From: Hysterium pulicare CBS 123377
Lineage: Eukaryota; Ascomycota; Dothideomycetes; Hysteriales; Hysteriaceae
NCBI GenBank assembly: GCA_000467715.1
Contig: AJFK01000160.1
Location: 1-32,230 of the forward strand
DNA: 32,230 nt
Direction of reading: 5' to 3'
The position numbers were made by a program, and so were the translations under genes. The notes under the pieces were generated by a model. The model did not search any database. It worked only from the letters and a program-made list of their open reading frames with translations, and was not told the origin of the DNA. Below are positions 1 to 10,386 of this stretch, one piece after another; the first letter of the stretch is position 1; each line of letters begins with the position of its first letter.

Positions 1-28
1 TTAGAAGTTTATAGAAGTTTTAAACTTA

Positions 29-47
29 GCGCTAACGAAGTTAGCGC
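29..47. repeat. Perfect short inverted repeat
   Basis: Two 8-base arms (GCGCTAAC and GTTAGCGC) are separated by GAA. Immediately before it, TAGAAGTTT occurs twice at positions 2-10 and 12-20. The function is unknown. It could be the end of a decayed mobile element lying to the left of the window, but no coding sequence supports this. Confidence 0.5.
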
Positions 48-229
48 GAAAATTCCTCCCTGAGAGGATAATTGATAAGATTAACCGTGAGGCTATCCGC
101 TTTCGTTTGCGACGACAAATCATCCCCACCATAAATTCAGCATGCTCGCCCATCCCAACTAACCATGTATCTACCTTGGGTTTCTTTCGATAAACTCTTT
201 CTTACGCTTTTGAGAACGCACAGTTCACG

Positions 230-1644
230 ATGACTTCCAATCAGCGGAAGTTTGGAGAGACGTCACCGCGCCAAATGTTCGCAGATCTCCCTACAGAATT
301 GACAGAGATGGTTGCGCTTTATCTCCTTTCTGGTTCTCATTGGTCGCGCATGATTTTTTCTTTAAGACTTACTTGTCGTTCACTCTGGGCAAAACCCGAA
401 CGACTTCTAGTCAAATCTGCATTTACTACGCGCTCCGCCGACACTACAATGAAGGGATTGGAGCAACTGGTAAATATATCTCGTCATGCAGTTTTCGGTC
501 TAGCAATTCACTACCTTTATTTCTCCTCTCTGGAAATCGAAGGTTCAGAACTCAAGGAAATCCGCGCGAGGATAGACCACACAGAGCTGCCCATCGAGGA
601 AGACTGCGAAAAATTTGGAAGACGCTTTAGATGATCTAAGAGACCGACTCTACATTCAGCGATCTGGACTCGACACGGCATTGCTCACCATTGCCTTTCG
701 CAATCTACCCAATCTCGAAAGCATCACCATAAGACCAAAAGATCGTCACAGGCTGAATACTCGTCTGTCGGTGAATATTGCGGGCTGTCATTCTGAAGGC
801 TCGACCACGCGGCTAGCTTCAGCCGTCCTTACAGCCTTGATTTTGTCCGACGTCAAACTCCATAGGCTCAGCGTCGCAAATTCGTTCCTTCGATACAAAT
901 CCTCTTATGGGATGTCGTTGCAAATGCTTGATATGCCATACCATCGTTGGCAGGCATTCTCCAATTTGAGGGATTTGAGGTTGGTGCTCAGCACTGGAGA
1001 TCAGTCTAACGAGTCCGTATATAGTAAGTTATATGATTGATCTTTTCATTAAACGCATTACAGTCTCCGTGACTGATCTATCTTAGCTCCTGCTATCTAT
1101 CAAACACTACCTGCCCACTTCCTATCGATCACCCCGCTATTGACTAGACTTCAACTCTATTTTGATGATTGGGAGAATACCGATCGGATCATGATAGATT
1201 TGTCTGCTCTTCAATTTCCAGACCTCCAGCGTCTGCAAGGACGGCGACCTCGGCCAATTTCTTTTGAATCAAAACCGCACCTTGAAACACTTGACCATCG
1301 AAAATTGCAATCTCACAGACGGGTCTTGGCCTGCAATTATGAGTAGGTTGGAGCAATACCATACTACATTGCGCACATTACGTCTCTTTCGACTGGCGGA
1401 AGCAGACATGAGGATAGCTTTTTTTACCACTGGTGACATTGCCATTTGGACTTCCCTTCACTCGACAGACGAGGTTTCAGACTGGGTCTTCGTTGGCATG
1501 CCCAACAGACATACCTGTAGCGTTGAAGAATTTGAAAATATGGCCGCGAGACTTCGCGCTTATCAAAGGGATTACCGAGTCACTGATCGAACCCATCACG
1601 TTGACGGCCTCATGGGTGAAAACTCTGTGAATACCTGGATGTAA
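230..1644 (+). pseudogene. F-box/leucine-rich family copy 1, frameshifted
   Basis: This copy belongs to the same family as the intact gene at 3951-5365. The 5' part (230 to about 612) encodes an F-box-like start: LPTELTEMVALYLL, then LRLTCRSLWAK. The frame then shifts in an A-run near 609-613, and the family similarity resumes one frame over (DLRDRLYIQRSGLDTALL). A phase-1 intron at 1024-1086 (GTAAGT to TTAG) sits exactly where the intact copy has one. Exon 2 reads LTRLQLYFDDWENTD, then loses frame near 1230-1240, where a few codons are missing compared with the intact copy. It resumes as DLGQFLLNQNRTLKHLTIEN and runs to TAA at 1644. Two frameshifts make a functional product unlikely. An assembly error in the A-run could account for the first shift only. 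F-box proteins normally recruit targets to SCF ubiquitin ligases. Confidence 0.8.
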
Positions 1645-1944
1645 AGATGAGGCACCTCAACGCAAACCATGTTCAATTCATCGATTCACTTAACTTCAGC
1701 CGTAATGAATGGTGAATTCACGAGTTTTGATAATCTGTATGCGGCCGTGAACGTTTTTATGTCCGTGCGTTTCCTATTGTGGGGTTTCGCCAACGACAAT
1801 AGACCAATATTTGGGACGACAAACGTTACCACAGCCACCGCTATCAACGAAACTGGTTGTCAGGTAAGCAAGTAACCACACTTATCCCCTTTCCATATGG
1901 TTCTTGCTTACGCTCCTGATACTGCGTGCAGTTCCAGGTTCACA

Positions 1945-3472
1945 ATGGTCTCTAATCGGCCTAAGAACAGATTAGCAGGCGCAGTGCCGCTCCAAATGCT
2001 GGCAACTCTTCCCACAGGACTGACTGAAGCGATTGCTCTTCATCTCCTTTACCCACATCCAGATGTTCCATGCCCGTTTCACCTATTCTCTTTCAGACTC
2101 ACCTGCCGGTCGCTATGGATTAAGTCGGAGCCAATTTTTGCTGCAGTCGTATTCCGAAACTTCCTCGTCCTAATGACATCAAATAAATTACAGCATTTGG
2201 TTGAAATCTCCCGTCATAGATTATTTGCTCTAGCTGTCCGAAAGCTTCGCGTTTGGTCCGCCGAACCAGAAAACAGCGAATACAAGCGCATCCAGTCCAG
2301 GATCGACGGACATGAGTCTCCGGATGAACCACGCCATAATGACGATGATTCGTCTGCCGAACAAGACGGCAGTTCTATTGAGATGACTATACCGAGATGG
2401 AGGAATTTCAATACGAGATCAGAGATCGTATTTACATCGAGCGGTCCGGGCTTGACACCGCTATGTTCGCTTTGGCAGTCCAAAACTTTCCCCATCTCGA
2501 ATCCATTCACGTCATGCCCCAGAATACTGTCAGAAACAGCATCGACTGGTAATGAGTACGAGTACATATTCATGTGCCTCAACGTCACACCTAACATCTA
2601 CTGCGCTCTCTGCAATAGCGGTGTCTGGATTTAATCTTAAGGAGTTCAGCATGATGAGTCTCTTCAACCGCTACAGGTCCTGCTACGAGTTATCCGTGCA
2701 ATATCTAGATATGCCATTAGCTCAACTTAACGCCTTTGCGAATCCGCGAGAACTGGATCCGATTATGAGCATGATGGATAGCTCTGATTCGTACATTTAC
2801 AGTAAGTACCGTGGAGGTCGATTTTTGCGTATGAACACCCTTTTACTCCATACACTCTAGAAATGCCACAACTGCTGACCTATTCTAGTACGTGAAGTCA
2901 AGCAATTATTACCAACTTATTTCTTATTCGCTTTGCCATCTTTGGCAAAATTTAAACTTGCCTTCGATAATTGGCATGATACTGAAAGCATTTTGGAATC
3001 GCTATGCGACATCACTATTCTGCAGCTCGAACTTCTTCAACCCGAAGGGTTCTAATGCAGAGAATGTGAGCTCGGTCAGTTTATGTTCAATTATAAGAGC
3101 ATATTATGAAGCCTGTCCATCAAAGATTTCAATATGATACAAGGATCTTGGCTCACTATCCTTGCATCACTGGAGCTGGATTTTCCTATTTTGCGAGTGC
3201 TAGACTTATATCAACTTGCCGAATCAAATATGAGAACTGCTTTCCCTACAACAGGCAGGATTGAGGTCACAACGCTTTGGACTCTAGACGATGAATTCTC
3301 GGACTGGTGTAATGTTACAGAGCTCTTCGAGCACTATTGCGAGGTGGAGGATTGGGAGGACATGAATGAAAAGCTTCAAGATTTTCAGAGGGATTTTCGA
3401 GTCACGAATCGTACCTATCATGTGAGAATGTTTAACGGGGAGGAGTTTTACCATTGGAGCAGATGGTCATAA
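1945..3472 (+). pseudogene. F-box/leucine-rich family copy 2, frameshifted and with stops
   Basis: The start at 1945 is chosen because the residues from there (MVSNRPKN, then LPTGLTEAIALHLL) line up with copy 1; an in-frame Met at 1897 adds only unrelated residues. Exon 1 changes frame near 2380-2397 (continuing as EEFQYEIRDRIYIERSGLD) and again near 2545-2552. The conserved phase-1 intron is 2812-2888 (GTAAGT to CTAG). Exon 2 begins REVKQLLPTYFLFALPSL and contains two in-frame stops, TAA at 3053 and TGA at 3107. The TGA replaces an Arg codon of the intact copy (RDLEIL), as a CGA to TGA change would. After the stops the family sequence continues in the same frame (SIKDFNMIQGSWLTIL) to 3472. 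This is a clear relic. Confidence 0.85.
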
Positions 3473-3855
3473 CGAGGAGCATATTTCTAAGTGAGTACTT
3501 TGCAGACATTCTATGCGGAGTCAGACTTAGTGACCCTGAATATCATGCCCAGGTAAATCTCATGAGGTTGGAAATCGTTGAGGCTACTCTAATTACGAAG
3601 GAAAACTCGCCCAGCAAGCCGTATCCAATACTTGGAATCACTCACTTTGGCGATCTTGGCCAGAGATAGGGTCTGCTACATCACTTCCGGCTGAGTGCAT
3701 TAAATTCTGAAAAATGCATATTTGGTTCACGGCTTTGGTTGAAGCGGGCGTAATGGTGCACATGTTTCAAATCACGACTTCTAAGCTGCCGTGAGTCACA
3801 ATCTTGGCCCCAATACGTTCAATATACACTCACGCCCTTCAACGATACGCAACCC

Positions 3856-3862
3856 TATATAA
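3856..3862 (+). promoter_or_regulatory. Probable TATA box of the intact F-box gene
   Basis: TATATAA lies 89 bases upstream of the ATG at 3951, followed by a pyrimidine-rich leader with CAACAACCCCCC. It sits in the 3473-3950 spacer, which holds no other recognisable gene. Confidence 0.45.
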
Positions 3863-3950
3863 GAACCTCCATACCCAGAAAAGCTCTGTATACTTTGTCA
3901 ACAACCCCCCTTCTACTTGACCTTCGTACACTTGACAATCTTGAGTTACA

Positions 3951-5365
3951 ATGGCCACAGCCCAGAATACGCCAGAAAGCTCGCGATGGCGTCCAAACCT
4001 CGCCAAACTCCCCACAGAGCTAGTCGAGGAGATCGTCATACATCTACTACGCATTTGCGGCGATGAAAACCACCATTCGTTGTGCTCCTTACGCCTCAGT
4101 TGTAGGGCGCTATGTGCACAGTCCGAATACTACTTCATCCAGACGTTTCTCCAACACCGTATCGTAAACACGAGATCATGCCTACTGGAGAACCTAGTCG
4201 AGATCTCTCGTCATGCAAAATATGGGCCGGCAGTGACCAATCTTCATTTCCGTTTCGACGAAATCAGCGCAACCGATTATCAAGACTTGCAGTCACGGGT
4301 TGAAAAAGACGAATCCTGGAGCGAGCATTCAACGCCCTATGAAAACTTCGACCAAGATTACGAAAAACTGAGCAGTACCAATATCCAGCTCCGAGACCGC
4401 ATGTACACCGAACAATCCGGGATGGACGCAGTGTTGCTTGCGCTTGCCTTTCAAAATCTGTGCAATCTCGAGTCTATCTATATTAAACCTACTCGCGGGA
4501 AGATTCAGTCACAGCGACTAGCCCTCTCCGACCGGTACCATTCCGCAGAGGCTTCGACAACACAGCTGACTACCGCGGTCCTCTCAGCACTTACTATGTC
4601 GAAAATTCACTTGAAAGACTTCACCATGGATTACTCGTGGATTTATAATTCGTATGGGGATATCCACGGTCTGGCGTTGCAAGCGCTTGATATACCACGA
4701 CGTCACATGCAACCATTCACCACCCTACGCACGTTATCGCTAGTGCTCAGCTTAAGAGCTAATACTCATTGGTATCTCTACAGTAAGTCCGACTGATCCC
4801 AATTACTCCGATGTCAAACTAATGTCATGCAGGTCCAGAAGTGCGCCGGTCCATTCCCGTCACATTCTTGTCTTATATCCCCCAGCTCACCCGGCTCGCT
4901 CTCGGATTTGATAACTGGGATGGTACAGAAGACATCATCGAGACTCTCAGCAAATCACCGGACCTACTACCGAATCTCGAGGCCCTCGAATTACAAGGCA
5001 TCCTCTGCACGGACGAAGACTTAGCCCGACTTCTCCAAAACTTCAAGACCACCCTCCGCGATCTCGAGATATTAAACAGCAATCTACTCTCCCAATCCTC
5101 CTGGACTACCATACTAGAATCACTAGAACAGCACCATCCCCAGCTGGAGAGGTTATTCCTCTATCAACTCGCAGAAGAGGATTTCCGGACGGGATTTGAA
5201 ACGATTGGTGATATATTGACTTGGGACAACATTGAGGGGGACTGGGTGAATATAGACCTGCCGAATCCCCACTCTTTCCACATCAGGAAGGAAGATGATA
5301 TGGGCTCGCGCCTGCGGGCTGCTCTGGCCGATTATAAGGTCTTTAATCTTTTTGTACTGTATTGA
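3951..5365 (+). CDS. F-box/leucine-rich protein, copy 3 (intact)
   Basis: Two exons (3951-4782 and 4833-5365) with a 50-nt phase-1 intron (GTAAGT; AACTAATG branch region; GCAG) give 454 residues. Residues about 15-65 form an F-box-like region: LAKLPTELVEEIVIHLL, then LRLSCRALCAQSEYYFIQTF. The rest has irregular leucine-rich strands, for example LTRLALGFDNWDGTEDIIE and LPNLEALELQG, in the style of F-box proteins with degenerate LRRs. By family knowledge it is a candidate substrate receptor of an SCF ubiquitin ligase; no substrate can be inferred. It is the template for reading the two broken upstream copies and the second cluster. The C-terminus (ADYKVFNLFVLY) departs from the copies 1 and 2 endings (RDYRVTDRTHHV), so a small 3' intron or drifted end is possible. 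Confidence 0.8.
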
Positions 5366-5988
5366 CCACGAAGACTATATCTGGCACTGTTGAGGATAAT
5401 TAGCTTCCGGCGAAGTGGTCTTTCGGGGAGTGGGGGCTTCGAAGTGCAAGATTAATTGAGGGAAGAATGGATCAGCGATTAACACGTCAGGTTTATTGGT
5501 GTGGATCGAGGAACATTAATGACTTATAACATCCCTAATGTAATTGATTTCTAACTGCCCAGCAATGAGTGGCTCCTTCCGTGATTCATGCTATATTCCA
5601 GTACCCAGGCGCCCCAATTATCGTTCTTACTCGTCTACATATAGTAAGACTCGCTGCATTAGGAGGATGTTGCATGAAGTAGTTTCTTTAACCTGACACC
5701 AAAAGCAGATTTTCTACCATGGTATTGAAAGCCAGTATCAACGCTCTGGATCAATTTCTCACTTCGTCCGAGGCAAGCAATAGGATAGAGCGTAGACATC
5801 ACCTCGTGTTTTGTCCACCGAGGAAATGTACTACCAATGAAACTCTTCATCAGACTCATCTGAACATCCTCTATGATACACTGACCACTCTTTTCTAGTC
5901 TCCAATCCTCCATAATCCAGCCAACACCCTGACACCTGCCTCTCCAAAACCGATTTCAGTCCAGTTCCGCTCTATAGCGACAACCCAT
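5366..5988. other. Intergenic stretch with a possible gene scrap
   Basis: No intact gene was seen. A minus-strand open stretch of 84 codons (5659-5913) contains SLMKSFIGSTFPRWTKHEV, which faintly resembles SSLIGSTFRGRD in the orphan at 19105-19824. It could be a relic of the same family, but the match is too short to rely on. Confidence 0.3.
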
Positions 5989-8026
5989 CTACTTCCTCAT
6001 CCCAGCCCTCAACTGCCCCAGCTTCTCATCAACAGCCTTCCTAATATCAAACCCCTGCGTCAAACTACCCCTCCTCCTCCTCTCCTCAATCTCCTTCTTC
6101 ACCTCCGCCACAATCTCATCGACTTCCGCCTCCGGATCATCCGGCAAACCCAACGTACTCCCCCTTCCATACCCACTCGCACTATCATGGGATCTCACTC
6201 TCTCCAACTCCAACTCATCTTTAACGACTTTTTCAATACCGGCGGTTTCCTGTCGCTGTTTAACCTTTTCCTGGAGCCATTGGCGGGACGGCGATTGTCG
6301 GGAGAAGAGAGCGAAGGAGGCGGCTGTGCCGATGAGAGTGTAGAAGTATACACGTGCCCATGTTTTGAAGGAGGCTTCGAAGGTGAGGAGATAGAAGGGG
6401 GAGACGGTGAAGGAGAAAGCGAGCTGTGTTATCAAGACCGTGAAGATATCATAGTATTTCTTCGTTGCGAGCGGTGTTTTGCCATCCGGAGACATGAAAA
6501 GAGGTCGTATGAGTTTTCGACCGTTCTTTGCTATGGTTTGCAGGAGGGATGCGAGCACGAAGGCCATGTAGTAGCCTGGGTAGAATCCGTGCCAGAAAGC
6601 GCTTGTTACGAAAGTGGCGAGTGTGGCGCGGAAACCGGGTTTTTTGCCTTTGGGTGTGACGCGGAGGTAGACGTAGTTGCGGAGCCAATTATTGGTGTTG
6701 ATGTTCCAGTTACCCAAGTAAGCGCGGGTATTCTGGGCGGTTTCGATTTCTAGTGGTTTGATATTCTGGAGACGATCCCAGTTTGCGCGGCCGGTTTTGG
6801 GATCGACGCCGTTGTAGCCGATGCCGGAGAGGATACAGGCGCCTTCAGTTAAAGTCCAGACGCCGTAGTATTTCATGCGGGTCGTCACTCCCAACATATG
6901 TAGAATGAATATGCGGCGCACGAGGGAGTAGGTCATGTACTGGTCACCGAGTAGGAAAGTGTTGTTGTACCAGCCTGAGAACTTAAGGAAGGCAAAGATC
7001 CAGAGGGTGCCAGTGGCAGCTTTGATTGATGCGGGTGTGCCGCTCCGGGGGATCTTGCGCTTCTTTCGCGTGGGTGGTGCTTTGGATGGGTCGGTGCCGG
7101 GTGGCAGGGCGAACATTGTTGTAGAGATGTAGCGCCTGTAATCACAGTAATCAAATGCCGGGCCAGCCATCAGAGCAGGGAAAAAGAGCTTTCCAAAAAT
7201 CATTAGCATCCGAGCCCCTCCTAGGATCTGTGGATCTACGTACCACGTATCCTGCGTAATCGAGTAGACCTGGGAGTTCTCTGATCATATGTTCTTTCTG
7301 GAAGTCAGATAATTCTGATTCGGGAAGCCGACCATCCTGGACGTTCCAACAGAACGCAGTGAGCTATACTATGTTAGTAATGAATCGATAGGTGGACATG
7401 ACGCCTATACGTGCCTTCATGATCAAGACCATCTGTGCACCTGATGATTGATTCAGTGTTATGGAAAATTATGCTTCTGGTGAATACACTGACCAGTAAT
7501 ATCAACAACGCCAGGATCGTTTAGATTTTGCCGTTCGATGTGGTTGATTGACATATGTCCCATCAAGAATACAAACCCAATCCATGGCATGTACGGTGAG
7601 TCGACAAATTTGGCAATGACATATGCGCCGCCGGAGCTCCACATTATAGTTCGGAGTCCATCCCAGAGATCAAAAAGCCCAATGAGATAAAATAGACCAA
7701 CTCTGTAAGGCATTAAGAACAAGCACGAGGGAATGAATAGCTTTGGCGTACCCTATTATAAATGCATTCTTTTTCCACGGCTCTTTGTCGGGTATGCGCT
7801 TGAGGATCGCAGCAAGTGGATATGATAAGTAGAAAGAGAAAACAAGCTTAACTAAATTTCGGTTTAGAACATTTCGAAGATCGTAAGGGTTTAAGCTGTC
7901 CTACGTTCATCTGCTGTAGTGCCTAACGTGTCCCCTACATAGGTAAAGGCTAGAAAAGAACATTAGCCTCAGTTTACCCGATGAAAATGAAGGAGTGAGC
8001 CTACGAGCATTGATATAAGGTATCAT
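5989..8026 (-). CDS. ALE1: MBOAT lysophospholipid acyltransferase (ALE1-like)
   Basis: Seven exons: 8026-8005, 7949-7905, 7851-7752, 7702-7494, 7440-7415, 7363-7244 and 7188-5989. They sum to 1722 nt, or 573 residues. The start MIPYINAPFTYVGDTLG matches the usual family N-terminus. It is a multi-pass ER membrane protein that re-acylates lysophospholipids in the Lands cycle. MBOAT landmarks are seen: LGNWNINTNNWLRNYVYLR (Asn about 336) and SAFWHGFYPGYY (His about 374), the family's catalytic Asn/His pair. SGIGYNG, GPAFDY and PPTRKKRKIPRSGTP are also typical. The C-terminal tail is charged (RRRRGSLTQGF). Introns are 47-55 nt; the one at 7414-7364 uses a GC donor. The gene is divergent from the cyclophilin gene at 8432. 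Assignment is by remembered family pattern; ALE1/SLC-type is much more likely than other MBOATs. Confidence 0.93.
7364..7414 (-). other. GC-AG intron in the ALE1-like gene
   Basis: Reading the minus strand, the exon ends ATCATGAAG, the intron begins GCACGT, the branch site is TTACTAAC and the 3' end is TATAG, followed by CTCACTGCGTTC. This junction alone restores the conserved string VLIMKLTAFCWNVQDGR in frame. The nearby GT (GTATAG) would put the next exon out of frame. The length is 51 nt, like its neighbours. Confidence 0.8.
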
Positions 8027-8431
8027 TTTGAAGATACTTTGAATCCAAATCAAGGTTTAACGGAGCAAATCGTGGAGATTGAAGGGACCGAAAGATGATG
8101 AAAATGGGGTTCCTATCGTGAGAGAAACTGCATCGTAAGATGGGTAGAAGCGCAAAGCTAGAATGAGTGAATGTCTCAGTTTTGAAGACAAGAGGTTGAA
8201 AGATGCAGGCGCAAATCATGCGTGCCGACCCGGTGACGTCGGTTAGCTCAGGCCCGGTCGTTTCGCACTAAACCCGATTTTGAGCACACTGGGGCCTGCT
8301 TCTTATCCACCACCTTGAACCTCTCACTCCCTATCCATCTCGAAAACCTCACCACCAAACGCATATCACCAACTCAGATCCTGCCAGAGCCCAACCCAAC
8401 ACTAATGCGCTGATAGAAGCCCTCCCCCAAT
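8027..8431. promoter_or_regulatory. Shared divergent promoter with CRE-like site
   Basis: These 405 bases separate the start codons of the ALE1-like (-) and CWC27-like (+) genes. TGACGTC at 8234-8240 is a CRE/ATF-type core that could serve either side. The + side leader (8290-8431) is C/T-rich, as in many fungal promoters. No clear TATA box was seen. The regulatory role is an inference. Confidence 0.45.
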
Positions 8432-9973
8432 ATGAGTGCAGTCTACAACCTCGAGCCCCAACCCACCGCCAAGCTCCTCCTCAATACCACATCCGGCGAC
8501 ATCGAACTCGAGCTCTTCGCAAAGCAAACACCCCTCACATCACGCAATTTCCTCCAACTATGTCTCGACGGCTACTACAATGGCACTATCTTTCACCGCC
8601 TAGTCCCAGGCTTCATAGTTCAGGGTGGTGACCCAACAGGCACCGGATCAGGGGGAGAAAGTAGTTATGATGGGGAAACATTCGCAGATGAGTTTCACAG
8701 CCGGTTGAAGTTCAATAGGAGGGGGTTATTGGGGATGGCGAATTCGGGCGCGAAGAATGATAATGGCAGTCAGTTCTTCTTTACGTTGGGGGATACGCCT
8801 GAGTTGACGGGAAGGAATACGATGTTTGGAAGGATAGCTGGAGACACGATCTACAATTTGATGAAGATGGGGGAGGCGGAGATGGCGGAGGAGGGAGGCG
8901 AGAGGCCATTGTATCCGACAAAGATTACAGGTGCTGAAATACTGGTAAACCCATTCGAGGACATGGTCAAGAGAGTACGGACGGCGCAGAGGACTACTGA
9001 GGAGAAGAAAGTAGTCAAGAAGCCGAAAAGGAAGGCTGGCAAAGCGCTATTGAGTTTCGGGGGGGATGAGGGCGAAGACGGGATGTCAGCTCCTATTATC
9101 AAGAAAGCGAAGTTCAACACGCAGCTAGTGAGCGCAGGAGAAGAGAAGCCATCTAAGCTAAACAATACTCCATTACCCAAAGCACCAGAAACTCAGAAGG
9201 CAATACCCATCCGCAAACCCACCCGCAAATCTCCCTCGCCATCACCGCCTCCGCAATCCACCACAAAACCCGCTCCTCCACCTCCATCCTCAAAAAGGAA
9301 ACCCTCACCATCCCGATCTCCCTCATCATCCCCCGAACCAGAACAAACCCAACAATCCCTCCTCGACCGCACAAACGCGCAAATCGCCGCTCTCAAAGCC
9401 AGTATGAAGCGAAACACAGCCGCTCCTTCTGCCGGACCCACGCACAAGAAATCGGCGTTGGAAGCAATGATCCCATCGACCTCGACTCGAGGTCGAAAGA
9501 GGAGACCTGGAAACACAACTGGAGATCAAGCCACCCTAGATATGCTTGCAGCTTTTCGCTCGAAACTAGAAGCCGCGCCGTCCGTAGCGAGTCATGAGGC
9601 TCCTGAACCTACCGTCCCAGCTGCAGTGTCCAACCCCGATGCGGACGAAGATAGAATTGAAAATGGCGAACAGAATCTAAAGAACGGTTCAGCAGATGTG
9701 GCGGAGGAAGAACAGACGTGCGATCTACACTACATAATGAATTGCCAGTCTTGCACGGCATGGGATAAGCAAGTTCAAGATGAGAGTGATGATGATGCGG
9801 GATGGATGTCTCATGCTCTTAGCTTTGCGAAGGATAGGTTGGGGAAGGATTTGGAGTGGAAGAGGAAGAATGAGGAGGAGCTTGTGGTTATTGATCCGAG
9901 GGAGAAAGCGAAGGAGTTGAAGATTGAGAGGAGGGAGAAGAAGGATAAAGGGAAGGGGAAGGAGAGGAGGTGA
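8432..9973 (+). CDS. CWC27: CWC27-like spliceosomal cyclophilin
   Basis: A single exon of 513 residues. Residues about 10-170 form a cyclophilin domain: FHRLVPGFIVQGGDPTGTG, GLLGMANSGAKNDNGSQFFF and TGRNTMFGRI. The Arg, Phe and Gln of the classical active site (FHR, F.VQGGDP) are present, but the position of the cyclophilin A Trp (W121, in EWLDGK) is Glu here (TPELTGR), as in human CWC27, which is reported to have little isomerase activity. It then has a long Lys/Ser/Pro-rich disordered region (about 180-350) and a conserved C-terminal part with CDLHYIMNCQSCTAWD and a highly charged helix ending in Lys/Arg/Glu. Full length and order match fungal CWC27, a component of activated spliceosomes. 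The start was chosen at the first Met, just before the domain. Confidence 0.93.
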   Translation: MSAVYNLEPQPTAKLLLNTTSGDIELELFAKQTPLTSRNFLQLCLDGYYNGTIFHRLVPGFIVQGGDPTGTGSGGESSYDGETFADEFHSRLKFNRRGLLGMANSGAKNDNGSQFFFTLGDTPELTGRNTMFGRIAGDTIYNLMKMGEAEMAEEGGERPLYPTKITGAEILVNPFEDMVKRVRTAQRTTEEKKVVKKPKRKAGKALLSFGGDEGEDGMSAPIIKKAKFNTQLVSAGEEKPSKLNNTPLPKAPETQKAIPIRKPTRKSPSPSPPPQSTTKPAPPPPSSKRKPSPSRSPSSSPEPEQTQQSLLDRTNAQIAALKASMKRNTAAPSAGPTHKKSALEAMIPSTSTRGRKRRPGNTTGDQATLDMLAAFRSKLEAAPSVASHEAPEPTVPAAVSNPDADEDRIENGEQNLKNGSADVAEEEQTCDLHYIMNCQSCTAWDKQVQDESDDDAGWMSHALSFAKDRLGKDLEWKRKNEEELVVIDPREKAKELKIERREKKDKGKGKERR

Positions 9974-10386
9974 ATGGTATTTTGGACCATGCCCTTTGCC
10001 TCTCTCGTAAGGTTAAGAGAAGACGATTTTAGGAATATCAACACTTCTAAGAACACGTTTCTATATTTGGACGTGCAAGCAGGAAGTGATATACTGCACT
10101 CGAAAAGCTCTATTTTTCTAGTCACATATCGCGAGACTCAGGAAGTTGTTGTATTTGACGCCAAGATATCCCGTCTAAGTAATAGTAACAGAACGAAAGC
10201 ATAGAGGCAGCACGTTCAGTTCATAGGACATGAAAAATAGTACATCTTCGCCAGTAGCAAACACTACCCATGATTTTCTCATTCTTGCTTTTATGATTTT
10301 CTAAATATGTATAGTTACACTACCCCAACTTTTCCATTTCTCACCAAACCACTCCTACCTTCGTCGCCTGTTCACTTTCCTCCATT
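9974..10386. other. Convergent 3' intergenic region
   Basis: This is the space between the stop of the CWC27-like gene (+) and the stop of the dioxygenase gene (-). It should hold both 3' ends. No gene is supported. Confidence 0.5.

Noticed and set aside
6187-6753. 188-codon open frame on + inside the ALE1-like gene
   Set aside because: It is antisense to the conserved MBOAT exon; its residues have no family pattern and its length follows from codon bias of the true gene.
7189-7209. Met at 7209 as start of a 406-residue MBOAT protein
   Set aside because: These bases belong to an intron (GTACGT to GGAAAG). Using upstream exons restores the full 573-residue family length and conserved N-terminus.
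8851-9529. Several minus-strand open frames of 67-109 codons within the CWC27-like gene
   Set aside because: They are shadows of the conserved + strand gene, overlapping one another in different frames.
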